Positions 8,195 through 15,006 of a stretch of DNA of 22,074 bases are shown in pieces. The translations under genes and the position numbers were made by a program. The notes beneath the pieces are model-generated. The model was given only the letters and a program-made list of their open reading frames with translations, was not told where the DNA came from and did no database searches. The DNA comes from a virus. The first letter of the stretch is position 1; the number at the start of each line of letters is the position of its first letter. The stretch is taken from IMG/VR virus record IMGVR_UViG_3300048586_000622, positions 1 through 22,074 of that record. One strand, written 5' to 3'.

Positions 8195-8730
8195 TGTGTC
8201 GCAATTGTTCCCGGTATGTCGTAGCCGTCTTCTTCCAACACTGTAATGATCGTTTCCAGCCGTACTGCGAGTTCCCGTGTTCTCTGTTCGATCATCGTAT
8301 CTGCGAGTGCGCCTAGTTTGCCTTCAATGGAAATGACGGCAGCATTCGAAGCGAAATAACGCTCAACCTCGCCCTCCATCGATTCTTGAGCATGATGTCC
8401 CGCCGATATTCGAACAACGAGAAATGCAAGCGTTGCAAGTATCGCAAGGAAACCAATTAGGATGGTAATAATCGTCCCATAGAAAGTTGTGATAGCCGAT
8501 AGGTATTCCCCCGAATCCCATGCTTTGTCGAAGAAGCAATAGTGAAATTTTCCATCAACCCCGCAGGTCGCGTTTTTCACGAAGTCTATATCGACGAAGA
8601 GATATAAAATGAGGACTATTGCAAGCGTGGCAACGATCCCGCCTACAACTCCGGCAAAAAAGCAAACCCAAAAAGCAGCTTTTTGAGTTTTAGCTGTAGG
8701 CCCATTTTGGCCTGGGGCAGATTTTGACAT
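8191..8730 (-). CDS. Two-helix membrane protein, first gene of the IrrE-Beta operon
   Basis: This 179-aa protein is not recognised as a named family. Two strong hydrophobic segments are visible at about residues 19-46 and 83-108. They are joined by a loop with two cysteines (C56 and C65) that could form a disulphide if the loop is periplasmic. The C-terminal 70 residues are charged and helical (ESMEGEVERYFASN, then IEQRTRELAVRLETIITVLEEDGYDIPG) and would be cytoplasmic. Such an arrangement fits a membrane anchor or effector carrying a cytoplasmic sensor helix. The gene overlaps the metallopeptidase by four bases. The ribosome-binding site before the ATG at 8730 is weak. Confidence 0.75.
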   Translation of the reverse strand: MSKSAPGQNGPTAKTQKAAFWVCFFAGVVGGIVATLAIVLILYLFVDIDFVKNATCGVDGKFHYCFFDKAWDSGEYLSAITTFYGTIITILIGFLAILATLAFLVVRISAGHHAQESMEGEVERYFASNAAVISIEGKLGALADTMIEQRTRELAVRLETIITVLEEDGYDIPGTIATQ

Positions 8731-9047
8731 TGTCGTTAAAAGAATGCCTCTGAAACACGAATCGCAACCATATCGTACTTGAGGTATCTATCCTCGTCCA
8801 TTGGTTGGGTTCTGCGGAAATGGCCTCGTTAATCGCTTTACATGTCGGCGATAAGACTTGGGCTTCTGTCGAATTTTCAGGCAAATTGGCTGGTTCGGCA
8901 TGCTTCCGTTTGGTCGATAATTAAGTTTCCTTCCCGATTCGAACTCGATCCCATTGTTTCGGGGCGCGTGGATTCTTAACCTTCAGTCATTTTTTGGGGA
9001 ATGTGGCTTTCGTTGACGGAAACAAGCGACAGGGGGATGAAGCCTCG
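8731..9047. other. Intergenic stretch with a possible degraded reading frame
   Basis: This is the divergent region between the leftward operon and the GNAT gene. On the minus strand a 64-aa frame (8884-8690) overlaps the membrane-protein start. Its protein-like beginning (MPENSTEAQVLSPTCKAINE) could be the remnant of a frameshifted gene. I see no convincing intact gene and no clear promoter. Confidence 0.35.
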
Positions 9048-9485
9048 ATGACGTCAAGCTCTCCCGATTTCGACTGTGATTTTCGCAGCGCCACAACCTA
9101 TGACGCGGGCCAGCTCGAACTGATCATTCAAAAAGCTATGTTTGAGATATATGGGCGATTTGAATGCGATCGCTGCTTCAACGCTTCGTCTCTCTTTGCG
9201 GAAATCGCTGTTGTGGGCTCGGAGATCGTTGGCGTTGCTGCATTCGTAAAGAGCCGGCTGACTTGTCTTTATGTCGTGGAGCACTTCAGGAAATCTGGGA
9301 TCGGAACCTGCGTTTTGCACAACGCAACGCTCTCTGGTGTGAGGGCTGTAACAATTCCCTTCGGTAATTTTCGGGCGCTGACATTCTTCGAGCTCAGAGG
9401 ATGGCGCTCTCACGGTGAAACCGTACTCGATATTGGCGGCGAGGAATTGCAGGGCATTGCTATGCACTATCGAAAAGGGAATTAA
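9048..9485 (+). CDS. GNAT-family N-acetyltransferase
   Basis: This 145-aa protein has the GNAT fold. The N-terminal FRSATTYDAGQLELIIQKA matches the first strand and helix. A mid-protein strand AEIAVVGSEIVGVAAFV leads to LYVVEHFRKSGIGTCVL, which carries the acetyl-CoA pyrophosphate-binding R-x-x-G-x-G pattern (RKSGIG). NFRALTFFELRGW matches the terminal helix and the usual F-x-x-x-G-W feature. The substrate cannot be told from the sequence. I chose the ATG at 9048 because the domain begins shortly after it; a longer frame would use TTG at 8994 with no ribosome-binding site. It is a single gene, divergent from the IrrE operon. Confidence 0.8.
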   Translation: MTSSSPDFDCDFRSATTYDAGQLELIIQKAMFEIYGRFECDRCFNASSLFAEIAVVGSEIVGVAAFVKSRLTCLYVVEHFRKSGIGTCVLHNATLSGVRAVTIPFGNFRALTFFELRGWRSHGETVLDIGGEELQGIAMHYRKGN

Positions 9486-9891
9486 CAAATAAAGCTGGAC
9501 TAGCGCACGAGCTCCTACGCCTTGAGCCTAAATAACCAACATAGGCTCGAACTAACTACCTTACGGCTATCCTCTGCGTTAAAATTCGATTCGGTTACAC
9601 ATTTTCATCCTGCTCTTCGGTGGGAGTATATTATTATGTTTAAATGTATTGTAGAAATAAACTGATTGTAGAAATTTTATTATTGTTATTTGTAATTTAT
9701 ATGTAATTATATATTGTTGGTTTTTATTATTAAAATCAGTGGTTGCTTTTCATATATTATTGTGGCTATTTTAAAAATAGAACAAAACATGAACAATATT
9801 TAATGAGGCGGAATGTAAATTCAGTTAAGTTGGAGAAGGTAATCGGTCGACAAAGCAGACCTTTACAAGCATTGAAATGGACAAATGAACA
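9486..9891. other. AT-rich intergenic stretch with a stem-loop
   Basis: Of these roughly 400 bases the first 150 are ordinary, with a hairpin at 9522-9550. From about 9630 the sequence turns strongly AT-rich, with long runs of A/T and no reading frame of note. The low-GC block continues through the following gene to about 10520. It could contain an unwinding element or promoters for the HUH-like gene, but no consensus promoter stands out. Confidence 0.5.
9522..9550 (+). terminator. Stem-loop downstream of the GNAT gene
   Basis: GAGCCTA (9524-9530) and TAGGCTC (9542-9548) are perfect complements around an 11-base loop, and two flanking pairs (one a wobble) extend the stem. It lies about 40 bases after the stop at 9485. 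No U-tract follows, so it is only a possible terminator or mRNA-stabilising hairpin. Confidence 0.35.
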
Positions 9892-10494
9892 ATGAATAAA
9901 ATGAAAAAATCTGAATATAGTGAGGCACTTGTTGGATGGGTGAGGGATTTAATCAAGGAAAGATATGAGGCTGAGAAAGCTGCATATCAAACATTTGAGA
10001 GTTATCTAATATCCAATTTCTACCTCGTAACACTGGTCTTTAATCAGAGTAAAATCTTACAAAAATATAAGGATGAAGATCAGGAGTATGCGGTTGGTGA
10101 GGTTGAATTAAAGCAATTCCGTCATCTGTATAATCTTGTTTGCCGAGAGGCATTAGGAAGAAAATATAATAAGGCTCAAAACTCTGAGAAGCCTCTGAGT
10201 ATTGCTTGCATTGATGCGAATGGGTCACGCTACTGGAGTGAAGTGGGTGACTTGGATAACATCCATATACATTCTGTCTGGCTTATGAATCCTTCAATGA
10301 AGGAGTGCTTCGATAGGGTTGTCAAGAATATGGTAGAGAAACCTAGCGGTGCAATTGATATCGAGAACGTTGATGTTAAGCGGTATACAGGTGAAGTAGA
10401 TAAAGTAATATCATATACAATGAAATTTGATGCATTCACTAGGGATGGTGACGATATAGGAGTGACATTTCATATACTTCCAACACCTGTTTGA
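9892..10494 (+). CDS. Putative HUH endonuclease / Rep-like protein (AT-rich gene)
   Basis: This 200-aa protein is not a family I can name, but the order of motifs resembles rolling-circle Rep and HUH transposase proteins. There is a hydrophobic strand FYLVTLVFN (43-51) as motif I, then HIHSVWL with the His-hydrophobe-His pair H125/H127 as motif II, then ISYTMK with Y175 and K178 spaced as Y-x-x-K as motif III. If correct it would nick single-stranded DNA and attach through Y175. The helix between motifs (FRHLYNLVCREALGRKY) fits the usual spacing. Base composition is clearly richer in A and T than the neighbours, indicating acquisition from another source. The start could be either of two in-frame ATGs (9892 or 9901), and neither has a strong ribosome-binding site. 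No partner gene is obvious. Confidence 0.55.
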   Translation: MNKMKKSEYSEALVGWVRDLIKERYEAEKAAYQTFESYLISNFYLVTLVFNQSKILQKYKDEDQEYAVGEVELKQFRHLYNLVCREALGRKYNKAQNSEKPLSIACIDANGSRYWSEVGDLDNIHIHSVWLMNPSMKECFDRVVKNMVEKPSGAIDIENVDVKRYTGEVDKVISYTMKFDAFTRDGDDIGVTFHILPTPV

Positions 10495-10527
10495 TGGTGT
10501 AAAGTATATACATTGTAAAGGTATCAA

Positions 10528-10791
10528 TTATTTTGATTTTCGCCGCCCCGGTCTAAGCGGTGATGGCTTGCTCTCACTGTCTGCTGGCTGAATGAACAGC
10601 TGGGAAATGTGCACTTCGAGTGCATTGGCCAATCGGGCGAGGATTGCAACAGTTGGGTTGCGTTTCCCTCTTTCCAGATACCCCACATACGCTCGTTCGA
10701 CCTCGGCGATCAAAGCCAAATCGTCCTGAGAAATTTTGCGTTCAACACGCAACCTCCTGAGATTCCAGCCGACTAGCTCTTGCACTTCCAT
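10528..10791 (-). CDS. XRE-family helix-turn-helix regulator
   Basis: This 87-aa DNA-binding protein of Cro/C1 type has the complete five-helix fold: NLRRLRVERKISQDDLALIAEVERAYVGYLERGKRNPTV (about residues 9-47) followed by ILARLANALEV. The recognition helix is around VERAYVGYLERG. The C-terminal tail is short and basic (RPGRRKSK). The ATG at 10791 is preferred; an in-frame TTG lies two codons upstream. It faces the HUH-like gene and is divergent from the zinc-ribbon gene at 10887. It may repress its own promoter and could be a target for the ImmA/IrrE-type protease in the same region, but that link is speculative. Confidence 0.88.
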   Translation of the reverse strand: MEVQELVGWNLRRLRVERKISQDDLALIAEVERAYVGYLERGKRNPTVAILARLANALEVHISQLFIQPADSESKPSPLRPGRRKSK

Positions 10792-10886
10792 GTGCAACAG
10801 GAATCACTTGCGCTTGAACAAAACCACGTAATATAGGACCATAAATTGAAGGCGAGATTGCAGCTCGCTGTAACGTGGAGAACGAA

Positions 10887-11231
10887 ATGCAAGAGACCCC
10901 ATCGGTAGCGACAATCGAATGCCCCTACTGCTCGGAAGTGATCAATGCGAAGTCGAAGAAGTGCCGTCATTGCGGTGAAATTCTCGACCATCAGATGCGC
11001 GAAATTGAACTTCTAAAATCACAGCGTAACAGCCCGAACGTTTTCATGAATGCCGGGGGTGCAGCGGCGGCGGCTTCGTCCGCATCGTCTTCATCTTCGG
11101 GCGGGGAGGGGAATCTATTGCGCCGATTTCCGCATTGGATTCACATACTCATTACCATCGTGACAGGTGGTCTTTGGTTCCCGGTGTACCTGTTGATGTA
11201 TCTATTCAGGAACAAGCGGTATTACTATTGA
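10887..11231 (+). CDS. Zinc-ribbon membrane protein
   Basis: This 114-aa protein has an N-terminal zinc ribbon, CPYC...CRHC (residues 12-31), a helix, a low-complexity linker of Gly/Ala/Ser (AGGAAAAASSASSSSSGG) and one or two C-terminal hydrophobic segments (WIHILITIVTGGLWFPVYLLMYLF) ending in RNKRYYY. Short zinc-ribbon proteins with a membrane tail are widespread and mostly uncharacterised. The ATG at 10887 is chosen because GGAG stands six bases upstream; a GTG at 10875 is the alternative. The following gene starts 38 bases after its stop and probably shares the transcript. Confidence 0.72.
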   Translation: MQETPSVATIECPYCSEVINAKSKKCRHCGEILDHQMREIELLKSQRNSPNVFMNAGGAAAAASSASSSSSGGEGNLLRRFPHWIHILITIVTGGLWFPVYLLMYLFRNKRYYY

Positions 11232-11269
11232 AGGTCGGGCCTATCTTTAGAAGAATTGGGGATGGAAAA

Positions 11270-11824
11270 ATGATGAAGGTGCTGAGTGTAATCTGCGGGA
11301 CCCTGTTTTTTTCTGGAGTTTTGATTTCCCATGGGCACACATCCCCTTTGGCTTCCTTAAAAGAAAAGGTGAATGATGTAACAGAAAATGTTTCTACGAC
11401 GCTCAGCGGCAAGGCGATGGCTACCGCATCGGAGGTGATGCTTAGGGTTGCTTCTGAATTCGCGCTTGTGAAGCCTCAGTTGGAGTCTTTAGGTTATCAT
11501 CTATCAATTGTAGATTTTCAGATGCTCCCACCGTCTGTCCACCTATGCATTATTTCTGTAGGTAGCAATGAGGTCGCCGAGGATTTCGAATATGAAGGGG
11601 GAAATATTTCGAAGATGTTATTGCAGTCCGCCTTTTCAGCTAAAAAGGCGCAGAATTTAATTGGATTGAAGTACGTTGTTGTCAATATGAGTGTAGGTTC
11701 AGAATCGAATATACGTGTATCATACTATTCAGAGGGTGATTTCTCTGATGTTGGTGAGGAGATTGTTGGTAAGGAGAGCATCAATAATGCTTGTAGTTCA
11801 TCAGTAAAAAAGAGGCCTATATGA
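11270..11824 (+). CDS. Probable exported protein of unknown function
   Basis: This 184-aa protein starts with a signal-peptide-like segment, MMKVLSVICGTLFFSGVLISHG. The mature part begins with an alanine/serine/threonine-rich helical stretch, then alternates strands and helices (EFALVKPQLESLGYHLSIVDFQMLPPSVHL, later LKYVVVNMSVGSESNIRVSYYS), suggesting a compact alpha/beta domain. The family is not recognised. The start at 11270 is set by GGGGATGG just upstream; the frame is open further left but overlaps the zinc-ribbon gene. It probably forms an operon with that membrane protein. The gene is more AT-rich towards its 3' end. Confidence 0.6.
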   Translation: MMKVLSVICGTLFFSGVLISHGHTSPLASLKEKVNDVTENVSTTLSGKAMATASEVMLRVASEFALVKPQLESLGYHLSIVDFQMLPPSVHLCIISVGSNEVAEDFEYEGGNISKMLLQSAFSAKKAQNLIGLKYVVVNMSVGSESNIRVSYYSEGDFSDVGEEIVGKESINNACSSSVKKRPI

Positions 11825-11929
11825 TTGTATTATTTAAAGTATGATATTTTCGGGGATGGTTATTTGAGGGGTGAAGTTATTCGAGCATTGCCGTTGAATG
11901 GATCGCTTCCTTCGTAGATGCCGTAGTTC

Positions 11930-12892
11930 ATGGTTTTACACAACGTAGTCAACGCAAGCCCCAAGCTCTCTCCCGTTCCTGATCTGATCGAGCACGTTGC
12001 GGGAGAGTTTGCTCCGGCGGTTATGGCAATCTGGGGAAACCGTGATGTTGGTGAGTATTTGATAGCAACATCCGCTCAGCGCCATGTCTGGCACGCAGCC
12101 CTTGCAGCGGGCGATCATGATTGCCTGCCAACTCGTAAATGGCTGACCGAAAACAGGCGAAAGGTGATCTTGAAGCGAGCCTACGGAAGCTATCCATCAG
12201 GTATGATTCGATTGCTTTCCAGGCTTGGTCCCCGTGCGGAAACGAAGGAATTCTATCGTGCTGCGTATGTGGCGATGAGCCGTGGGGATATGCTGACAAG
12301 CATATTGCAGCACTCGAAAACGATTGACCCTCACGTTGTTTTTGCAGTTGCCGAACTGCCAATAGATTTGGTCAGCGTTCGGATGGCCCGCCATTTGTTG
12401 CGAAGGGGGGCTTCTGCTTGTGAAATTGCTGAAATGTCCTGGCTGGTGAAGCTGGTTGTCGAAGTGTCAGGATCGGTGGCTATTCTGAATCTGGTGGCTA
12501 ATTCCAAGAACCCTGTAGTCACGGTGCGCAAGGCAATTACCCGTCTTTCGTTTCCCGCTCCACCGTGGAAGGCGGAGGGATTGATCCCGGTGCAATCGGC
12601 TGAAGAGCTTTCCGATATTGCTCGTCGTTTAGGGAACTGCCTGAGTGACCACGATATTTTCTATTCGTCTTGCCTCGATGTTCAGGCAGGAATTGCATTC
12701 TATTTCATCACTCGATCAGCCAAGCCGCTGCTGTTGAAGTTCACCAAGTTCGGTGGCGTTGGCTGGTATCTTGATGAATGTCGTGGCGAGGGGAACCGTC
12801 ATCCGACTGCGGAAGAGATGGAACGCATTGTCGGTGTTCATTCGCATATCGAGACTGTGTGGTACCGAAGGCTGAGCTATGAAATGCGGTAA
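11930..12892 (+). CDS. Hypothetical protein, 320 aa, PcfJ-like C-terminal resemblance
   Basis: I do not recognise this protein with confidence. It is mostly helical and basic in the first 200 residues (for example TRKWLTENRRKVILKRAYGSYP and RMARHLLRRGASACEIAEMSW). The C-terminal part has a more structured stretch, SAEELSDIARRLGNCLSDHD followed by AGIAFYFITRSAKPLLLKF and WYLDECRGEGNRHPTAEEM. It vaguely recalls the C-terminal NC-containing region of PcfJ-like proteins of conjugative and mobile elements. That resemblance is from memory and weak. No signal peptide or membrane segment is visible. The following exported-protein gene starts about 60 bases downstream in the same direction. Confidence 0.6.
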   Translation: MVLHNVVNASPKLSPVPDLIEHVAGEFAPAVMAIWGNRDVGEYLIATSAQRHVWHAALAAGDHDCLPTRKWLTENRRKVILKRAYGSYPSGMIRLLSRLGPRAETKEFYRAAYVAMSRGDMLTSILQHSKTIDPHVVFAVAELPIDLVSVRMARHLLRRGASACEIAEMSWLVKLVVEVSGSVAILNLVANSKNPVVTVRKAITRLSFPAPPWKAEGLIPVQSAEELSDIARRLGNCLSDHDIFYSSCLDVQAGIAFYFITRSAKPLLLKFTKFGGVGWYLDECRGEGNRHPTAEEMERIVGVHSHIETVWYRRLSYEMR

Positions 12893-12951
12893 GGGGACTC
12901 GGATTCCTCGCGGGAACCTCTAAGGTCGTGACCACAAGGGAAGAATATGAG

Positions 12952-13551
12952 GTGTTCAAGATAGCCGCCAACCTGAACCGCTGGACCCTTACTATATTAA
13001 TGGCCGCAATCCCTGTTGCCGCCACGGCGTCCGATCGGGTGCCTATTGATGACGGAGCATATCTGGATAGGAAGGATTGCGATCTGGCCGAGCGCGGTGA
13101 ACTCGATTTGGTGTCATTCACGATTGGAAAGGCCGGGCGGGAAGTTTCATTTGAAGAAGCTGGATGTCTCGTCGCCAACGTGAAACCCGTCCGTGCAAAT
13201 CGATATGACATTGAACTGGATTGCCGGGAGTTTGAGGATGTGTACCGGCACCGGATGTTCCTTGACGTTATAGCCAAAGACCATATCCGGGTTGATGGTG
13301 ACGACCGTTATCTCTGCAAAAAGGGGTTCCTCGCTGACGGGCCTTCCGCCTCCGACCCTGCTGCATCGGTGAATGCTCTCATCGAGAAATGGGAAGGGCT
13401 AAACGAGAATTGCCGTGGTGGAAGCGGTGATGATCCCAGTACAATAAAAGAATGTAATCAAAGGACCGGAGTTTCCGAGCGCTTGGAAGCTCTCGGATAT
13501 TGCTATGGCGGCGAAGCTACTGTCACATCGGAATGGAGGAGGTGTGAATAA
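12952..13551 (+). CDS. Probable periplasmic protein, cysteine-containing, unknown family
   Basis: This product of about 199 aa has a clear signal peptide: a basic start (FKIAANLNR), a hydrophobic core (WTLTILMAAIPVAA) and an A-T-A-S-D cleavage region. The mature part has an N-terminal domain (VPIDDGAYLDRKDCDLAERGELDLVSF) with several cysteines, and a C-terminal tail with the pattern NENCRGG...KECNQR...LGYCYGG...WRRCE that suggests two disulphides. Such a C-terminal tail recurs in small proteobacterial periplasmic proteins. I favour the GTG at 12952 because AAGGGAAG lies eight bases upstream and gives a standard signal peptide; a GTG at 12928 would add eight residues. Confidence 0.6.
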   Translation: MFKIAANLNRWTLTILMAAIPVAATASDRVPIDDGAYLDRKDCDLAERGELDLVSFTIGKAGREVSFEEAGCLVANVKPVRANRYDIELDCREFEDVYRHRMFLDVIAKDHIRVDGDDRYLCKKGFLADGPSASDPAASVNALIEKWEGLNENCRGGSGDDPSTIKECNQRTGVSERLEALGYCYGGEATVTSEWRRCE

Positions 13552-13652
13552 CGCGGATCATCGAGCTCACCAAATCGCAGCGGTAGGCTGATGCCGCCTC
13601 GCGTTTTCAGTTCTGCCCCCACACTTTTGTTGCCTCGATCACCTTTCGGTAG

Positions 13653-13668
13653 GCAGGCCAAGGCCTGC
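13653..13668. repeat. Perfect 7-bp inverted repeat (GCAGGCC AA GGCCTGC)
   Basis: Two exact 7-base arms with a 2-base centre lie just downstream of the last accessory gene. Such a tight palindrome is more likely a protein-binding site or cruciform than an RNA terminator. Confidence 0.5.
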
Positions 13669-13790
13669 ATGAGTGACCGGACGCGATCAGTTGAACAACT
13701 GGCCGCAAATCGCTTGCTTCATGTCCCCGCTTCACGCTTCATTTTGTTCTTGAGCGATGGTCTAGGCTGGCATATCGCCGGCCTCACTTC

Positions 13791-13809
13791 ATCCGGCAAA
13801 ATGCCGGAT
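13791..13809. repeat. Hairpin ATCCGGCA-AAA-TGCCGGAT
   Basis: Eight exact base pairs surround a three-base loop. No U-tract follows. GTCGGCA motifs occur twice directly afterwards (13832-13853). Function is unknown; it lies in the gene-free stretch before cspA. Confidence 0.5.
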
Positions 13810-13915
13810 AGACCGGCACTATGCGGCTTTCTGTCGGCATATTGTCGGCAGGCAATCGGGGGCCTCGAATTGCCGATGAACGGGTGATCCGCGAGGCGAA
13901 TTGCCCGAGCTGGCG

Positions 13916-13968
13916 GGCGCTCATCATGCCGAGGCCGGTCGAGTGCCCGGAGGACCGGCTCGGTTGAC
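13916..13968 (+). repeat. Copy 1 of a 53-bp diverged repeat (gene-end fragment)
   Basis: This segment matches 15651-15703 base for base over the first 19 positions (GGCGCTCATCATGCCGAG and one more) and at most later positions. In one frame both copies read A-L-I-M-P-R then a short variable part, then D-R-L and a TGA stop, so both look like the 3' end of related genes. The copies flank the cspA-rpsU block. Confidence 0.6.
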
Positions 13969-14186
13969 CGTATCCCGTCGGGAATCTTCCACGGCTCCAG
14001 CTTCGGTCGTATGGGTAGTAATTGATGCCAGGATGCCGGAATCTGGTGGTGCTTTTATAAAGCTCATCGAAAAATCGCCCGTCTTCTAAAATTAATACCC
14101 AATATTATTTCTCGCTAGCCCGCTGTTTCCTTGAGAAAAAACAGGATTTTCCCTGCTGGGTTGTGCGATGGAATCCGTTATTTTTC

Positions 14187-14214
14187 TTGCAAAATACGTG
14201 GATTTCACTATATT
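14187..14214 (+). promoter_or_regulatory. Probable cspA promoter
   Basis: TTGCAA (14187-14192) and TATATT (14209-14214) are separated by 16 bases and precede cspA by about 125 bases, leaving a long untranslated leader as is usual for cold-shock genes. The match is good but not verified. Confidence 0.55.
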
Positions 14215-14294
14215 GCTGCTATCGAACTTTGCTTGTGACCTTTGTCTTCGCCCTAGCGGCCCGGTCGGATCTCCTCTCATCGTCGATTTATATG

Positions 14295-14333
14295 GGCTGC
14301 CAACCGGGCAGCCTCACCAACGGTTGAAAGGAA
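14295..14333 (+). promoter_or_regulatory. Structured cspA leader next to the ribosome-binding site
   Basis: GGCTGCC (14295-14301) pairs with GGCAGCC (14307-14313). The loop side CAACCG (14301-14306) is also an exact complement of CGGTTG (14321-14326), which directly touches the Shine-Dalgarno sequence AAAGGA (14327-14332). The two pairings could coexist as an H-type pseudoknot or alternate. Either would change access to the ribosome-binding site, which suggests temperature or ligand control. Confidence 0.45.
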
Positions 14334-14339
14334 ATCGTT

Positions 14340-14549
14340 ATGAATTCAGGCACTGTAAAGTGGTTCAACAGCACCAAGGGCTTCGGTTTCATCGCTCCCG
14401 ATGACGGCGCGACGGACGTGTTCGTCCATATTTCGGCGGTTGAGCGCGCCGGCCTTCGTTCCCTCGCCGAGGGCCAGAAGGTAAGCTTCGACATCGTGCA
14501 GGACCGCAAGTCCGGCAAGAGCTCCGCAGACAACCTGCGCGCTGCATAA
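14340..14549 (+). CDS. cspA: Cold-shock protein CspA family
   Basis: This 69-aa protein is a single cold-shock domain that binds single-stranded RNA and DNA and acts as an RNA chaperone. RNP1 is KGFGFIAP (residues 13-20) and RNP2 is VFVHISA (27-33); the opening [15 protein letters not shown] is nearly universal. The end [14 protein letters not shown] is typical of rhizobial members. The start is fixed by GAAAGGAAA seven bases before the ATG. A promoter about 125 bases upstream, a structured leader and a rho-independent terminator make it a single-gene unit. Rhizobia carry several csp genes, so the symbol denotes the family rather than a particular paralogue. Confidence 0.95.
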   Translation: MNSGTVKWFNSTKGFGFIAPDDGATDVFVHISAVERAGLRSLAEGQKVSFDIVQDRKSGKSSADNLRAA

Positions 14550-14615
14550 GGAATTGTCGTCCCTCTTCGCTGACCACGGATGTACTGGCAGCGTCGATGG
14601 CGAGCGACGGGAAGA

Positions 14616-14644
14616 GGTCGGGTCAATCCCGGCCTTTTTGTTTT
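14616..14644 (+). terminator. Rho-independent terminator of cspA
   Basis: GGTCGGG and CCCGGCC form a 7-bp stem with one G-T pair around the loop TCAAT, followed directly by TTTTTGTTTT. It lies about 65 bases after the cspA stop. An outer CCTCTTC/GAAGAGG pairing may extend the structure. Confidence 0.85.
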
Positions 14645-14677
14645 CAGACAAGATGCGATGTGCGGAAGGGACTGGCC

Positions 14678-14965
14678 ATGAGCCGGGTAATCTACGCTGT
14701 CGGCGATACCGTCAGGCTTAAGCCTGACCTGTTCCGCCGGGCAGAAGGTGGCGGAATTTGCCGGATCGCGGGAATTCTGCCTTCCGATCACGGAGAGGTG
14801 CAGTATCGCGTGCGTCTCGGCAACGAAACGTTCGAGCGCCGCATCCTGGCGAGCGATATCGACGCGCCGGAGGCAATGGCGGCGCGCTCCGCTGCGGGAT
14901 TGCATCCATCGGCGGGTGGCAAGGAGCCTTGGTTCAAGCCATCCACCATTCGGACCAGAAAGTAA
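14678..14965 (+). CDS. Conserved small hypothetical protein
   Basis: This 95-aa protein looks like small proteins found next to csp genes in rhizobia. Residues 5-50 (IYAVGDTVRLKPDLFRRAEGGGICRIAGILPSDHGEVQYRVRLGNETFERRI) have the pattern of a small beta-barrel, SH3-like domain, and ASDID follows. The function is unknown; an RNA- or ribosome-associated role is possible from the neighbours but not shown. The start at 14678 is preferred because the conserved part begins there and AAGGG lies about ten bases upstream; an upstream in-frame ATG at 14597 would overlap the cspA terminator. Confidence 0.75.
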   Translation: MSRVIYAVGDTVRLKPDLFRRAEGGGICRIAGILPSDHGEVQYRVRLGNETFERRILASDIDAPEAMAARSAAGLHPSAGGKEPWFKPSTIRTRK

Positions 14966-14976
14966 TCGAGTGATGT

Positions 14977-15000
14977 AGCGGCAAGGCCGCTCGGAAAGGA
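14977..15000 (+). promoter_or_regulatory. Hairpin and ribosome-binding site before rpsU
   Basis: AGCGGC-AAG-GCCGCT (14977-14991) is a perfect 6-bp hairpin ending four bases before AAAGGA (14995-15000). That Shine-Dalgarno sequence is six bases from the TTG start of rpsU. The closeness of the hairpin suggests an effect on initiation, and the TTG start itself probably lowers expression. Confidence 0.45.
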
Positions 15001-15006
15001 CATGAC

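Larger units (their letters stand above)
13552..14339. other. Long non-coding or degraded stretch upstream of cspA
   Basis: Almost 790 bases carry no convincing gene; the open frames inside lack family features and ribosome-binding sites. Visible items are two strong hairpins (13653-13668 and 13791-13809), the end of a degraded frame that matches a second copy at 15651-15703, the cspA promoter (14187-14214) and the structured cspA leader. The middle looks like remnants of lost genes at the boundary between accessory DNA and the core block. Confidence 0.5.

Noticed and set aside
8690-8884. Minus-strand 64-aa frame MPENSTEAQVLSPTCK
   Set aside because: It overlaps the start of the membrane-protein gene, has no clear start signal and no family; at most a frameshifted remnant.
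9500-9600. Possible degraded tRNA on the minus strand (GTTCGAGCC near a TAAGGTAG segment)
   Set aside because: The T-arm would have only three of five pairs and no acceptor or anticodon stem can be drawn, so the resemblance is not enough.
13591-13887. 98-aa frame MPPRVFSSAPTLLLPRS in the stretch before cspA
   Set aside because: No ribosome-binding site, no family features, and it contains two hairpins; it is more likely non-coding.
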